Shown here in pieces: positions 7,292 to 13,696 of a DNA stretch of 28,357 nt. This DNA is from Candidatus Gastranaerophilales bacterium. Lineage in GTDB: Bacteria > Cyanobacteriota > Vampirovibrionia > Gastranaerophilales > Gastranaerophilaceae. The notes below the pieces were generated by a model. It saw only the letters and a list, made by a program, of their open reading frames with translations. It made no database searches and was not told the origin of the DNA. Position numbers and translations under genes: made by a program. The first letter of the stretch is position 1. Each line of letters opens with the position of its first letter. The DNA is taken from positions 1 through 28,357 of the forward strand of contig CAAFYU010000078.1 in assembly GCA_900767135.1 (NCBI GenBank). Direction: 5' to 3'.

Positions 7292-7909
7292 TTATACGGA
7301 CAATATTTTCAATGATTCTTTCAAAATTTCCTCAGCAGAAGCCTTATCGCCCAATGTTGCAAGAGCTTTTGAAATCGCATCTTGAATTTCTTTTCGTTCA
7401 TAACCCAAAGATACAAGTACCATCTGTGCATCTTCAACCGCCTGATTATCCACTTGCGAAGGCTTGATTGACGAGATTTTGATAGGTTCTTTGGTTTGAT
7501 AGTTCATTAATTTGTCTTTGAGTTCCAAAATAATTTTTTGTGCAAGTTTAGGCCCAACACCTTTGGCACGAGTAATTTCTTTGTAATTTCCATCTATTAC
7601 AAAACCAATAAGTTCTGATGATTCAAACTCATCTAGCAATGTTAGAGCCATTTTTAGCCCGACGCCTGAAACAGACGTCAAGATATTGAAAATATCTCTG
7701 TCTTCTTTGTGTAGAAAACCGCACAAACTCATCTTGTCTTCTCTGTGAACCAATACTGTATAAATTTTTATCTCATCTCCGGTCGCTTCATTGAAGTCCC
7801 TTGTTGAAACTTCCAAAAGATAACCGATACCAGCTGTTTCTACTGTCAAAAAAGTTCCTTTGCTAGTATTAGTTTTATTCGCTAAAATACCCTTTATATA
7901 GTCGTACAT
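7292..7909 (-). CDS. ruvA: Holliday junction helicase subunit RuvA
   Basis: Tetrameric protein that binds Holliday junctions and loads the RuvB motor. The 205-residue sequence has the N-terminal OB domain ending YTVLVHREDKMSLCGF (50-65), a first helix-hairpin-helix at VSGVGLKMAL (80-89), a second at AKGVGPKLAQKI (115-126), then a linker and the C-terminal three-helix domain (about 156-205) that contacts RuvB. GAGGGG precedes the ATG. It follows dnaA by 21 bases. No ruvB or ruvC is nearby, so the complex is encoded at scattered sites. Confidence 0.96.
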   Translation of the reverse strand: MYDYIKGILANKTNTSKGTFLTVETAGIGYLLEVSTRDFNEATGDEIKIYTVLVHREDKMSLCGFLHKEDRDIFNILTSVSGVGLKMALTLLDEFESSELIGFVIDGNYKEITRAKGVGPKLAQKIILELKDKLMNYQTKEPIKISSIKPSQVDNQAVEDAQMVLVSLGYERKEIQDAISKALATLGDKASAEEILKESLKILSV

Positions 7910-7930
7910 TTTCCCCTCTCAATCAGGAAT

Positions 7931-9334
7931 TTAATCATCTTTACTATTTTCTATACTGCGTCTGATTTCTCTAATAGCACTTTCAAGTTCTTTGTTGGTG
8001 TGTAATTCTTCCTTAATTTTTTCATAAGAATAAAGCATGGTTGTATGTTTTTTATTAAAGAATTCCGCAATGCTTTCAAAGCTTTTTTCTGTTAATTCTC
8101 TTGACATATAAACTGCAATATGTCGAGCTGATGACACTCTTTGGTTTCTTGCAGAACTTAAAAAGTCTTTAAGCGAAACGCCGTAATACTCTCCAACAGC
8201 ACGTGCAACTTTTTCTATTGTAAGTTCACTATGAATTCGTTCACAGTTTAATACTTTTCTGGCAAATTCAATTGTAATATCAGCTTGTTCAATATCTGCG
8301 TATGCACTAACTTTATTGAAAGCACCTTCAAGTTCTCGAACATTGTTTACATAATTTTTTGCAATATATTCCAAAACATCAAAACCGACTTTAATTCCGG
8401 CTTGTTCTGCAAGGTTTGCGATAATTGCTACACGAGTTTCAAAATCAGGTGGCGTGATATCAACCATCAAGCCCATTTCAAAACGCGTTCTGAGCCTATC
8501 CGGAAGCGTTGGGATATCCTTTGGAAGCCTATCAGACGTGATAACAATTTGTTTGTTTTTATTGAGCAAACTGTCAAATGTGTGAAATATTTCTTCCATT
8601 GTTCTTGTTTTACTCTCAACAAATTGAATATCGTCAATCAATAAAACATCTACATTTCTGTATTTTTGACGAAATTTATCCATGCGACTGTTTCTGTCAT
8701 TCCCACCAAATTGGATATTTTTGATTAATTCGTTGGTATACTCTTCGGTTTTAATATATTTAACTTTTAATTTCGGTTTATTAAAAATAACAAAATGCCC
8801 AATCGCTTGCATAAGGTGGGTTTTGCCAAGTCCAGAAGCCCCATAAATAAATAGCGGATTAAACTTTTTTGCAGGACTTTGAGCAACAGCAAGAGCAGCT
8901 GCATGTGCGAAACGATTGTTTTCGCCTACTACAAAATTCCCGAATTTATATTTAAGGTTCAAATTTGCCGATGATTGCATCTGAGCAAGGTTATTCAAAC
9001 CCTTGTCTTCATCGGTTTCTTGCTGAATTTGTTTGTTTTTTTGAAGTTCTTTTTTCTTTTCTTTTTGATATTTATCTGCAAGTTCCGGATCAAATGCAAT
9101 ATGATAACTTACATCTTTGTTAAAAATTTTTTTTAAAGTGCTTAAAATTTGCTCATTGTAGTTAGCTTTAAGAACTTGTGGGGCAAGTGCATGTGCCGAA
9201 TACAGCGAAAACACATTTCCGTCATAATCCGCCGGTTCCAAACCTCCGAGCCACATCTTAGCCGGTGCGGGTAATGCTTCATTAAGCTCTTCCTTAATCT
9301 TATCCCAAAGATTTTTTACTTCCGAAATATCCAT
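7931..9334 (-). CDS. dnaA: Chromosomal replication initiator DnaA
   Basis: ATP-dependent initiator that binds DnaA boxes and opens oriC. The 467-residue protein has domain I (about 1-80), a charged linker (90-120), an AAA+ domain with Walker A GASGLGKT (165-172), Walker B LLIDD (231-235), the arginine-finger region RLRTRFEMGL (280-289) and sensor 2 NVRELEGAFNK (331-341). The C-terminal DNA-binding domain has the signature SSARHIAVYMSRELT...FNKKHTTMLYSYEKI (401-440). There is no Shine-Dalgarno site. The best promoter puts the transcript start almost on the ATG. It is followed by ruvA and dtd, not dnaN, and I see no DnaA-box cluster here. Confidence 0.98.
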   Translation of the reverse strand: MDISEVKNLWDKIKEELNEALPAPAKMWLGGLEPADYDGNVFSLYSAHALAPQVLKANYNEQILSTLKKIFNKDVSYHIAFDPELADKYQKEKKKELQKNKQIQQETDEDKGLNNLAQMQSSANLNLKYKFGNFVVGENNRFAHAAALAVAQSPAKKFNPLFIYGASGLGKTHLMQAIGHFVIFNKPKLKVKYIKTEEYTNELIKNIQFGGNDRNSRMDKFRQKYRNVDVLLIDDIQFVESKTRTMEEIFHTFDSLLNKNKQIVITSDRLPKDIPTLPDRLRTRFEMGLMVDITPPDFETRVAIIANLAEQAGIKVGFDVLEYIAKNYVNNVRELEGAFNKVSAYADIEQADITIEFARKVLNCERIHSELTIEKVARAVGEYYGVSLKDFLSSARNQRVSSARHIAVYMSRELTEKSFESIAEFFNKKHTTMLYSYEKIKEELHTNKELESAIREIRRSIENSKDD

Positions 9335-9340
9335 ATATGT

Positions 9341-9370
9341 ATTTTACTATAAAAAAAATGAAACGTACAA
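9341..9370 (-). promoter_or_regulatory. Likely dnaA promoter giving a leaderless transcript
   Basis: TTGTAC (9370-9365), an 18-base spacer and TAAAAT (9346-9341) on the minus strand. The expected transcript start is at about 9335-9334, on the first base of the dnaA start codon at 9334. The TTGTAC hexamer occurs a second time 18 bases further upstream. Confidence 0.5.
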
Positions 9371-9520
9371 GGTTACATATAGGTACAACATAACAGATAA
9401 ATTTGAAAGAAGGAATAAAAAAGTAAAGAATTGTAAAGTATTTTTTAGAATTTTGGCAATTTTAAATAATCATGAACATTAATATCACCGTAAAGGTAGA
9501 AACATGGGAAGAAGGTAAAT

Positions 9521-10126
9521 ATGTGGTTTGTTTACACTGTTCAAAATATGAACCCAAGATTAGGCGTAAGAAAAGGCGACAGACAAGCTATCAGCGTATA
9601 TGACAGAAATATAGGTAACAGGAGAGATATCGTTACAACACCTGCCGCTGCTGAAGAATTTATTTCTGACAGAAACAAAACATTGAAAAGAGCAAACAAT
9701 ATTTGTAACTGGCTTCTTGCCGGTGGAATTGCAATAGGTGCTGCAATTGGAACTGCAATTATGGCTAAAAATGCATCAAAATTAGGAAAATTGATTGATG
9801 ATATAAACCCAATATATGCTGAAAGATATGAAAAGGCTCTACAAGAACACATCAATAAAGGTTTTAATAAAGATACATTTAACGAATTTATGGTAAAACA
9901 AGATTTATTAAGCGAAGATGCCTGCAAAAATTTCAGATTCAAGTTAAATGATTTATTCTCAAAAGATAAAAATGAATTTCTAAAACCAAGTATGGTAAAA
10001 GAAAGTTTAGAAGGTGCAGGAGTTGGAGCCCTAGGTGGAATACTTGCCGGAATAATGCCTAGTTTTGTAATCCCTGAAAATGCAGACAAAAAGGTTACTG
10101 CAGAATTCATTGAAAATAACAAATAA
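9521..10126 (+). CDS. Unknown small protein with two glycine-rich membrane segments
   Basis: Not recognised. The 201 residues contain two hydrophobic, glycine-rich stretches: LLAGGIAIGAAIGTAIMA (about 65-82) and GAGVGALGGILAGIMPSFVI (about 165-184). They resemble glycine-zipper membrane helices. Between them is a charged helical segment of some 80 residues. The ATG at 9521 has AGAAGG at a good distance. The next Met, at 9548, has none, so I use 9521, although the first nine residues look less protein-like than the rest. It is followed by a long hairpin terminator. A hairpin-like, glycine-zipper membrane topology is inferred; the role is unknown. Confidence 0.75.
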   Translation: MWFVYTVQNMNPRLGVRKGDRQAISVYDRNIGNRRDIVTTPAAAEEFISDRNKTLKRANNICNWLLAGGIAIGAAIGTAIMAKNASKLGKLIDDINPIYAERYEKALQEHINKGFNKDTFNEFMVKQDLLSEDACKNFRFKLNDLFSKDKNEFLKPSMVKESLEGAGVGALGGILAGIMPSFVIPENADKKVTAEFIENNK

Positions 10127-10168
10127 AAAGCAACCTTTCCTCAAGCTTTCTACAACAATTGTTTTATT

Positions 10169-10209
10169 AAATTAGAGATGTTGAACACCAATTTCAGCAT
10201 CTCTAATTT
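10169..10209 (+). terminator. Long AT-rich hairpin after the gene at 9521
   Basis: AAATTAGAGATG and CATCTCTAATTT are perfect 12-base complements, and inner TTGAA/TTCAG extends the stem to about 17 pairs around a CACCAAT loop. A TTTT tract follows. It lies 42 bases after the stop codon and can act in either direction. Confidence 0.65.
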
Positions 10210-10322
10210 TACAAGTTAGTTAAAATGGGAATTCTGTCGTTTGTAATTATTGTAAGAAAAACTAAACCATTTTTATAAATAATCTTCTATAATTCATGTG
10301 ATGATAATAACATAAAGTTATT

Positions 10323-10346
10323 GTCGGATTAGTAAATCCGACCTAC
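10323..10346 (-). repeat. REP-like hairpin with GTAG head
   Basis: On the minus strand the tetranucleotide GTAG is followed directly by GTCGGATT, a TACT loop and AATCCGAC, a perfect eight-base stem. A GTAG or GGAG head followed by a palindrome is the layout of REP elements mobilised by RAYT transposases. Only one copy is in this window. The rest of 10210-10364 is AT-rich with no gene that I can see. Confidence 0.45.
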
Positions 10347-10364
10347 GGACTAAAATTAAGCATT

Positions 10365-10387
10365 AAAAAACTGGGACCGGAGGGATT
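10365..10387 (-). repeat. Displaced copy of the tRNA-Met 3' end (23-bp direct repeat)
   Basis: These 23 bases are identical to 10659-10681, the last part of tRNA-Met plus its T tract. The copy contains the tRNA sequence from inside the T-loop to the discriminator base. It lies 294 bases downstream of the real tRNA end and abuts the 79-bp module, as expected for the far attachment site of an element integrated in the tRNA. Confidence 0.8.
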
Positions 10388-10465
10388 GTCTTGAACACTC
10401 GCGTTTAACGGGTCTACGGTTGTCTGCTACATAATTCTAATTATTTCGCAGACAAGCCTTCGCCC
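10387..10465 (-). repeat. 79-bp tRNA-linked module, copy 1
   Basis: Shares 76 of 79 bases with 12057-12135 (opposite orientation), without gaps. It starts GGGCGAAGGCTTGTCTGCG and ends GTTCAAGACA on the minus strand. A central hairpin is formed by TTGTCTGC and GCAGACAA around an inner palindrome, AATAATT...AATTAT. The end TTCAAGACA also occurs just before the module, giving a nine-base direct repeat. It is richer in GC than its surroundings and is joined directly to the displaced tRNA-Met fragment. Confidence 0.85.
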
Positions 10466-10658
10466 TGTCTTGAATTTGCTCCACGCTCACAGAGTTTCGC
10501 GGATATGACTGACATCATAGTCTGGCTCAATCTGTTCGCTATCCGGACTCGCAAAACTCCGTCCGTCCGCAAATTCGCTCAGCTCGTGTTCGCTCGAACC
10601 AAGACAAGGCTTGTCGCCTTGTTGGGTTCTCTTCCCTCTTGCTACTAAAAATTTGCAC
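10388..10658 (-). mobile_element. Putative small tRNA-targeting element next to tRNA-Met
   Basis: A 271-base block bounded by the 23-bp duplication of the tRNA-Met 3' end. It contains the 79-bp module, a GACAAGCCTTGTCTTG palindrome that complements the module's start, and several GAGCGAA-type motifs. One of them, GGTTCGAGCGAACACGAGC, matches the left junction of the second module copy (12035-12053). It has no integrase or believable gene; a 69-residue open frame across it runs into the tRNA and looks accidental. It could be a non-autonomous element or the scar of a larger one. The category is inference; the repeat structure is directly visible. Confidence 0.55.
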
Positions 10659-10665
10659 AAAAAAC

Positions 10666-10737
<72 letters not shown>

Positions 10738-10887
10738 AGATTTACTGGTTTTGGAACTTATCAGCGGTAGTACCTACCTTTCCTCTCAGAAACGATAATC
10801 AATCGTTTTTTCGGCAGAGTGCCAACAGTTCCAGACTATTTAATTTTCTTATTCTAAATTATCATTAAATAACAAAAAAATCAAGCT

Positions 10888-11904
10888 CTATATTTCTACA
10901 AAATTTTCTGTTATTTTTTCGTTTGCTCCGATAATTTGAGAAGTCAAATTCGTTTTTATTGAACAGTTTGACGCGATTACACAATTTGACAAATGCACTC
11001 CGTCGCCAATTGTTACGTTATCCCATATAATAGAATTTTCTATTACTACGTTTCTGCCGATTTTAACATCTTTCCCAATTGTTGAATATCCGACAAATTC
11101 CACGTCAGGTGGGATATTTGAAGAGTTTGAAATATATGCACCTTTTTCACATTTTACAATTGGGGCATGCTCACAAACATATTTCCCTTCAAACAAATCT
11201 TTTGTTGATTGAATGTATTGTCCGATTGTTCCAATGTCGCTCCAATATTCATTAACCATAAAAGTATTTATGGCATGCTCTGATAATAATTTTGGAAAAA
11301 CATTTTTTGCAAAGTCGTAAAATGTATTCTCTGGAATATATTCAAATATTTCGTAATCAAAAATATAAATACCTGTATTAATAAGGTTTGATTTAGCTTC
11401 TTCAATAGAAGGTTTTTCTTGAAATTCTTTAATAAACCCATTACTATCGGTAACAACAACACCAAAGTGCGGAACCTCTTCCATTGCGATTTCTTTTACG
11501 CCAATTGTAGCAATAGCACCTGATTGCCTATGGATTTCAATTCCTTTTTCAATATCAGCATTAGAAAGCCCATCAGCTGAAAGAACAACAAATGTATCGC
11601 CTTTTTCAAAGAAAAATTGACATTTTTTTACACCACCGGCTGTTCCGGATAAAGTTTCTTCTTTAATATAGTTGAAATTTAAACCATGACTATTGTTTTC
11701 ATAGCGATTAATAATTTTATCTGCAAGATAATAGGTGTTACAAACAACATCTTTTATCCCGATAGAAAGAAGGTTATCAAACAAAATATCCATGACCGGC
11801 TTGTTTGCTATTGGAACAAGAGGTTTCGGAACAAATTTCGTTAATGGCTCTAATCGAGAACCAACCCCAGCTGACATAATCATCGCTTTAATAGAATTCT
11901 TCAT
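10888..11904 (-). CDS. NDP-sugar nucleotidyltransferase (mannose-1-phosphate guanylyltransferase-like)
   Basis: Makes a nucleotide-activated sugar from NTP and a sugar phosphate for cell-surface glycan synthesis. The 338 residues comprise an N-terminal Rossmann-like domain and a C-terminal left-handed beta-helix. The start IKAMIMSAGVGSRLEPLTKFVPKPL is the nucleotide-binding signature (usual GGxGTRLxPLT), followed by SGTAGGVKK, the metal-site region LSADGLSN, and EFQEKP. Hexapeptide repeats run from about 255 to 325 (for example GKDVKIGRNVVIENSIIWDNVTIGDGVHLSNCVI). The signature's second Gly is Val here, but Gly in the truncated copy at 12698. There is no clear Shine-Dalgarno site. The sugar cannot be named from the sequence. 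Confidence 0.88.
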   Translation of the reverse strand: MKNSIKAMIMSAGVGSRLEPLTKFVPKPLVPIANKPVMDILFDNLLSIGIKDVVCNTYYLADKIINRYENNSHGLNFNYIKEETLSGTAGGVKKCQFFFEKGDTFVVLSADGLSNADIEKGIEIHRQSGAIATIGVKEIAMEEVPHFGVVVTDSNGFIKEFQEKPSIEEAKSNLINTGIYIFDYEIFEYIPENTFYDFAKNVFPKLLSEHAINTFMVNEYWSDIGTIGQYIQSTKDLFEGKYVCEHAPIVKCEKGAYISNSSNIPPDVEFVGYSTIGKDVKIGRNVVIENSIIWDNVTIGDGVHLSNCVIASNCSIKTNLTSQIIGANEKITENFVEI

Positions 11905-11983
11905 ATGAAGATGATATATAAAAAATAATATTATTGCAAATTAAAAATTATTACTCAAAACAAAGCTTACAAAAATGAGATAC

Positions 11984-12148
11984 GGGCTTATAGCTCAGTT
12001 GGTAGAGCAGTTGACTCATAATCAATTGGTCGAGGGTTCGAGCGAACACGAGCAGTGGGCGAAGGCTTGTCTGCGAAATAATTAAAATTATGTAGCAGAC
12101 AACCGAAGACCCGTTAAACGCGAGTATTCAAGACAGCCCCTCTGAGCC
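11984..12148 (+). pseudogene. Interrupted tRNA, derived from tRNA-Lys, anticodon CAU
   Basis: Bases 11984-12042 match the first 59 bases of the intact tRNA-Lys at 12965 except that the anticodon loop reads CTCATAA, giving CAU in place of CUU. The T-loop is then broken after TTCGAG by a 94-base insert (12043-12136). The 3' part, CCCCTCTGAGCC, resumes at 12137 but lacks one C of the acceptor stem. The -10 box of the intact copy is also missing upstream, while its -35-like TTGCAA and the downstream terminator remain. All this points to a dead duplicate. An intron cannot be excluded from sequence alone. Confidence 0.8.
12057..12135 (+). repeat. 79-bp tRNA-linked module, copy 2
   Basis: Same module as 10387-10465, three mismatches and no gaps, here inside the T-loop of the tRNA-like gene. 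On its left is CGAACACGAGC followed by AGT, and on its right a single G before the tRNA's CCCCTC. The module's right end therefore meets a tRNA 3' fragment, exactly as in copy 1, while the left flanks differ. This suggests that the module's right end is the functional junction. Confidence 0.85.
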
Positions 12149-12158
12149 AAGAATAAAG

Positions 12159-12182
12159 AAGCTTCCTTCGGGGAGCTTTTTT
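12159..12182 (+). terminator. Terminator behind the interrupted tRNA
   Basis: AAGCTTCC, a TTCG tetraloop and GGGAGCTT form an eight-pair stem followed by a T run. The same hairpin stands behind the intact tRNA-Lys (13046-13069), showing that the duplicated segment included the terminator. Confidence 0.85.
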
Positions 12183-12201
12183 GTTTTATCTCTTTTTATA
12201 A

Positions 12202-12651
12202 CTATTTATTTTTTACTTCTTGTGTCAAATAATCTACAGCTCTATAAACCCTACGCAACAATCCGTCTTCGCTGGTAGATTTAACATTACAAGTTTGTTC
12301 TAAACAATCGCTAGAATCATGAATCATTCGTTTGCGAAAAGCATAATTTGTCTCATTTGCATCAGGATGCCCAGTTACAAGTTCAAACCCATCTTTTTTT
12401 GTTTTTAAATCCTTAACAACAACTTGCACTTTAGTACAAAATTTATTTTCAAAAATTGGAGAAACAAATTCGTCATTTTCCAATGCGTGCAAACCTCCAT
12501 AAATATCAATCTTAATTTTATTATGTTTTGCATAATTTTCTAGCATATTCTTTGAGGCTTCTAATTTTTCTGCAGCTGGCTTATACATTCCGTCGGCGTG
12601 TATTTTAACTAACTTTGGTCTAAATCTATCAATTATTCTTGATACCTTCAT
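12202..12651 (-). CDS. Unknown protein, 149 residues
   Basis: Not recognised. AAAGGAG sits a few bases before the ATG at 12651. The protein is soluble and basic, without signal or membrane segments. It begins with a helical basic segment (SRIIDRFRPKLVKIH), has a central KIDIYGGLHALEND and a beta-like CTKVQVVVKDLKTKKDGFELVTG, three Cys in its second half, and a helical C-terminus LLRRVYRAVDYLTQEV. The gene lies between the two halves of the segmental duplication, as if inserted when the second nucleotidyltransferase copy lost its body. Its origin is unknown. Confidence 0.7.
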   Translation of the reverse strand: MKVSRIIDRFRPKLVKIHADGMYKPAAEKLEASKNMLENYAKHNKIKIDIYGGLHALENDEFVSPIFENKFCTKVQVVVKDLKTKKDGFELVTGHPDANETNYAFRKRMIHDSSDCLEQTCNVKSTSEDGLLRRVYRAVDYLTQEVKNK

Positions 12652-12695
12652 ATTAACTCCTTTTTTTTATTCCAAAACACAAACATAAAAATTTT

Positions 12696-12710
12696 TGCTA
12701 CATAATTTTA
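12696..12710 (-). repeat. 15-base match to the tRNA-linked module at the duplication edge
   Basis: TGCTACATAATTTTA reads the same as the middle of the 79-bp module (complement of 12057-12135, copy 2). It overlaps the first bases of the truncated nucleotidyltransferase, whose own ATAATTTTAT provides microhomology. It may mark where the duplication or deletion broke. Confidence 0.4.
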
Positions 12711-12895
12711 TCTGCAAGGTAGTACGTATTGCAAACAACATCTTTTATCCCGATAGCAAGAAGGTTATCAAACAAAATATCCATGACCGGCTTGTTTGCG
12801 ATTGGAACAAGAGGTTTCGGAACAAATTTCGTTAATGGTTCTAATCGAGAACCGCCCCCAGCTGACATAATCATCGCTTTAATAGAATTCTTCAT
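12698..12895 (-). pseudogene. Truncated duplicate of the nucleotidyltransferase start
   Basis: Encodes the first 64 residues of the gene at 10888-11904 with only two internal differences (Val to Gly at 14 and Ser to Ala at 47), then stops shortly after DKI. The upstream DNA is duplicated as well, up to and including the tRNA-Lys and its terminator. Similarity ends at 12702, where a 15-base match to the tRNA-linked module begins. The fragment lacks the active-site remainder and the beta-helix, so it is a remnant. Confidence 0.85.
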
Positions 12896-12924
12896 ATAAA
12901 AATGATATCTAAAAAATAATATTA

Positions 12925-12952
12925 TTGCAAATTAAAAATTAGGGAGTATAAT
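12925..12952 (+). promoter_or_regulatory. Promoter of tRNA-Lys
   Basis: TTGCAA (12925-12930), a 16-base spacer and TATAAT (12947-12952), 12 bases before the mature tRNA 5' end. The duplicate upstream of the interrupted tRNA keeps the TTGCAA but not the TATAAT. Confidence 0.7.
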
Positions 12953-12964
12953 GAAAGAGAACTT

Positions 12965-13037
<73 letters not shown>

Positions 13038-13045
13038 AAATAGAA

Positions 13046-13069
13046 AAGCTTCCTTCGGGGAGCTTTTTT
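13046..13069 (+). terminator. Terminator of tRNA-Lys
   Basis: AAGCTTCC, loop TTCG, GGGAGCTT, then T residues. Eight pairs with a stable tetraloop, nine bases after the tRNA end. Confidence 0.9.
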
Positions 13070-13123
13070 ATTATAAGAAATTTGTTTTTTTTATTTATAG
13101 TAGAATAAAAAAAAAGAGAAAAT

Positions 13124-13549
13124 ATGAAAAAGTTTTCGTTATTATTGTTGTTTATATTTTTAATGACAACCACTGCAAATGCACAAGATATGTTTTCAGA
13201 TATTAATAGTATTAATTCTTTTAAATGCACAGGAAATATTATAAGTGGCTCGATTAATGAATATAATAACCCGACGTTACACTATACCTTTAAAAAAGAT
13301 AAATTATATAGTTCAAATTTAAACACATTATTTGGCGATATTACCAAAAAAGAGAAAAAAGTTCTAAAACTAAAAATTTCAGATGATTATATTACATTTA
13401 AAGAACGCTTGTATAAGTTTGAAGCTTCATACTATACGTGGGTTAAAATAAATAGAGAAACCGGAGAATTTTGGTTAAATGCAAAAAATGATTATGGCTT
13501 TTTCTTTAAACGTGCTAATGTAAAAGGTAATTGTTCAATAGAAAATTAA
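13124..13549 (+). CDS. Small secreted or periplasmic protein, 141 residues
   Basis: Not recognised. It starts with a clear signal peptide: MKKFSLLLLFIFLMTTTANA, cleavage probably after ANA before QDMFSD. The mature part has about 120 residues and is rich in Lys, Asn, Tyr and Phe with alternating polar/hydrophobic strands, so a beta fold is likely. It has two Cys, in KCTGN early and NCSIEN at the very end, well placed for one disulfide. The ribosome binding site is weak (AAGAG). It follows the tRNA-Lys terminator and ends about 150 bases before the convergent gene at 13697. Confidence 0.75.
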   Translation: MKKFSLLLLFIFLMTTTANAQDMFSDINSINSFKCTGNIISGSINEYNNPTLHYTFKKDKLYSSNLNTLFGDITKKEKKVLKLKISDDYITFKERLYKFEASYYTWVKINRETGEFWLNAKNDYGFFFKRANVKGNCSIEN

Positions 13550-13696
13550 CTTATTAAAAGCTTTTACAAAATATTTCCTAACAAATCATATAAATTAATG
13601 TTTAAACCTTTTTCAAGAATTGCTGACTTCATTTCAGAAAGTTACATTATCAATAAAATAGCAATAAATATTAGAGTTGAAATATCAGAATAGCAA

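Noticed and set aside
9335..9520. Replication origin next to dnaA
   Set aside because: No DnaA boxes (TTATNCACA or near matches in a cluster) were found by eye; a lone near match lies inside ruvA.
10738..10860. AACGAT...ATCGTT hairpin with T run on the plus strand
   Set aside because: It would be a plus-strand terminator, but no plus-strand gene leads into it; it may simply be part of the tRNA-Met leader.
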